DNA of 64,000 nucleotides from Prorocentrum cordatum. Lineage: Eukaryota > Sar > Dinophyceae > Prorocentrales > Prorocentraceae. The notes below the pieces were generated by a model, which was not told the DNA's origin, did not search any database, and saw only the letters and a list, made by a program, of their open reading frames with translations. A program made the translations under genes and the position numbers. The stretch spans positions 356,342-420,341 of the forward strand of contig CAUYUJ010016893.1 of assembly GCA_963575745.1 (NCBI GenBank), in the 5' to 3' direction. Below, one piece after another: positions 63,656 to 64,000 of this stretch; position 1 is the first letter of the stretch, and each line of letters opens with the position of its first letter.

Positions 63656-64000
63656 CTCTGCTGGACTGGGAGCTGGGACGACTAGCTCGACGTTGGATTG
63701 GGCTCGCAAGGCTCAGAACAGGATGGTTAGACAACGACGATTGGACGCACATCTAAAAATGCTGGCAGAGCGGACTCTCGAATACCTGACAAGTCGCGGT
63801 TCACATCAATTGCAAGATGCTGCGGCAAGAACATCAAATTCTCAACAAAGAAAACTTTGCTGCAATTGGAGAGAATGGCAACACCCGGCAAGGGACGGCA
63901 CAAAAAGCAAAACTGGCGAGCCTAAGCGAGGGTTGTGCAACAAGCATGTCTTAAGTCACTGGCGCATGCGCAAGCCAAACATGGGTGCATGCTGACTCTC
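63656..64000. other. Intergenic sequence to the window end
   Basis: Less GC-rich. The frame here is open on plus to 63995 but carries no recognised motif. Confidence 0.3.

Noticed and set aside
1-64000. rRNA, tRNA, snRNA or spliced-leader gene
   Set aside because: I looked for conserved words such as tRNA T-loop context and the dinoflagellate spliced-leader core and found none convincing. A covariance-model scan was not possible by eye.

Overview
The window looks like nuclear DNA of a dinoflagellate. The evidence is high GC, very long microsatellites, no bacterial-style gene packing, and decayed retroelement proteins of types I associate with dinoflagellate genomes. A large GC-rich genome such as Prorocentrum would fit, but the genus is inference. 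I found no rRNA, tRNA, CRISPR array or spliced-leader relic, and no conserved host gene I can name. Nearly all of the window is mobile-element debris, tandem repeats and low-complexity sequence. Many of the long open frames are products of GC-rich trinucleotide repeats and are not annotated as genes.

Layout. 0-3.4 kb is GC-rich repeat sequence with a foldback element and a GGA tract. 3.4-7.5 kb holds LINE-A on the minus strand: a cysteine motif, reverse transcriptase (RT), a zinc segment and RNase H, with several frameshifts. 7.8-12.5 kb is microsatellite, GC-rich and dispersed repeat sequence. 12.65-14.1 kb is an unrecognised decayed coding region on the minus strand. 14.6-16.9 kb is minisatellite. 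18.3-20.7 kb holds a Gag-like remnant directly after a second RT (LINE-C), both minus. 22.6-22.8 kb is a 177-bp MITE. 23.5-24.1 kb and 25.4-25.8 kb hold the two best candidates for host genes, both minus and of unknown function. 26.2-34.3 kb is a chain of tandem arrays: 138-bp units, ATC/GAT, a composite array, 113-147-bp units, GGA, and a 90-bp cysteine-rich repeat. 34.8-38.6 kb is a cluster of inverted-repeat elements. 39.6-40.0 kb is a 77-bp array related to the 90-bp one.

40.4-42.9 kb and 55.9-60.8 kb carry about six copies of a 1.0-1.6 kb macrosatellite unit. 43.5-51.1 kb holds LINE-B on the minus strand: an ORF1-like region, an in-frame repeat region, an APE endonuclease and an RT. 60.9-62.2 kb is a short-unit minisatellite ending in about 700 bp of the telomere-like octamer CCCTATAG.

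How it works together. Every recognisable coding segment, retroelement or candidate gene, lies on the minus strand. This matches the one-directional gene arrangement known from dinoflagellates but could also reflect insertion history. The LINEs carry frameshifts and lost catalytic residues, so they are fossils. The short inverted-repeat elements are non-autonomous and no transposase gene was seen. The least expected items are the 90-bp repeat encoding a Cys4-type 30-residue unit, the two 177-bp MITE copies of identical length with TA flanks, the macrosatellite, and the octamer array.
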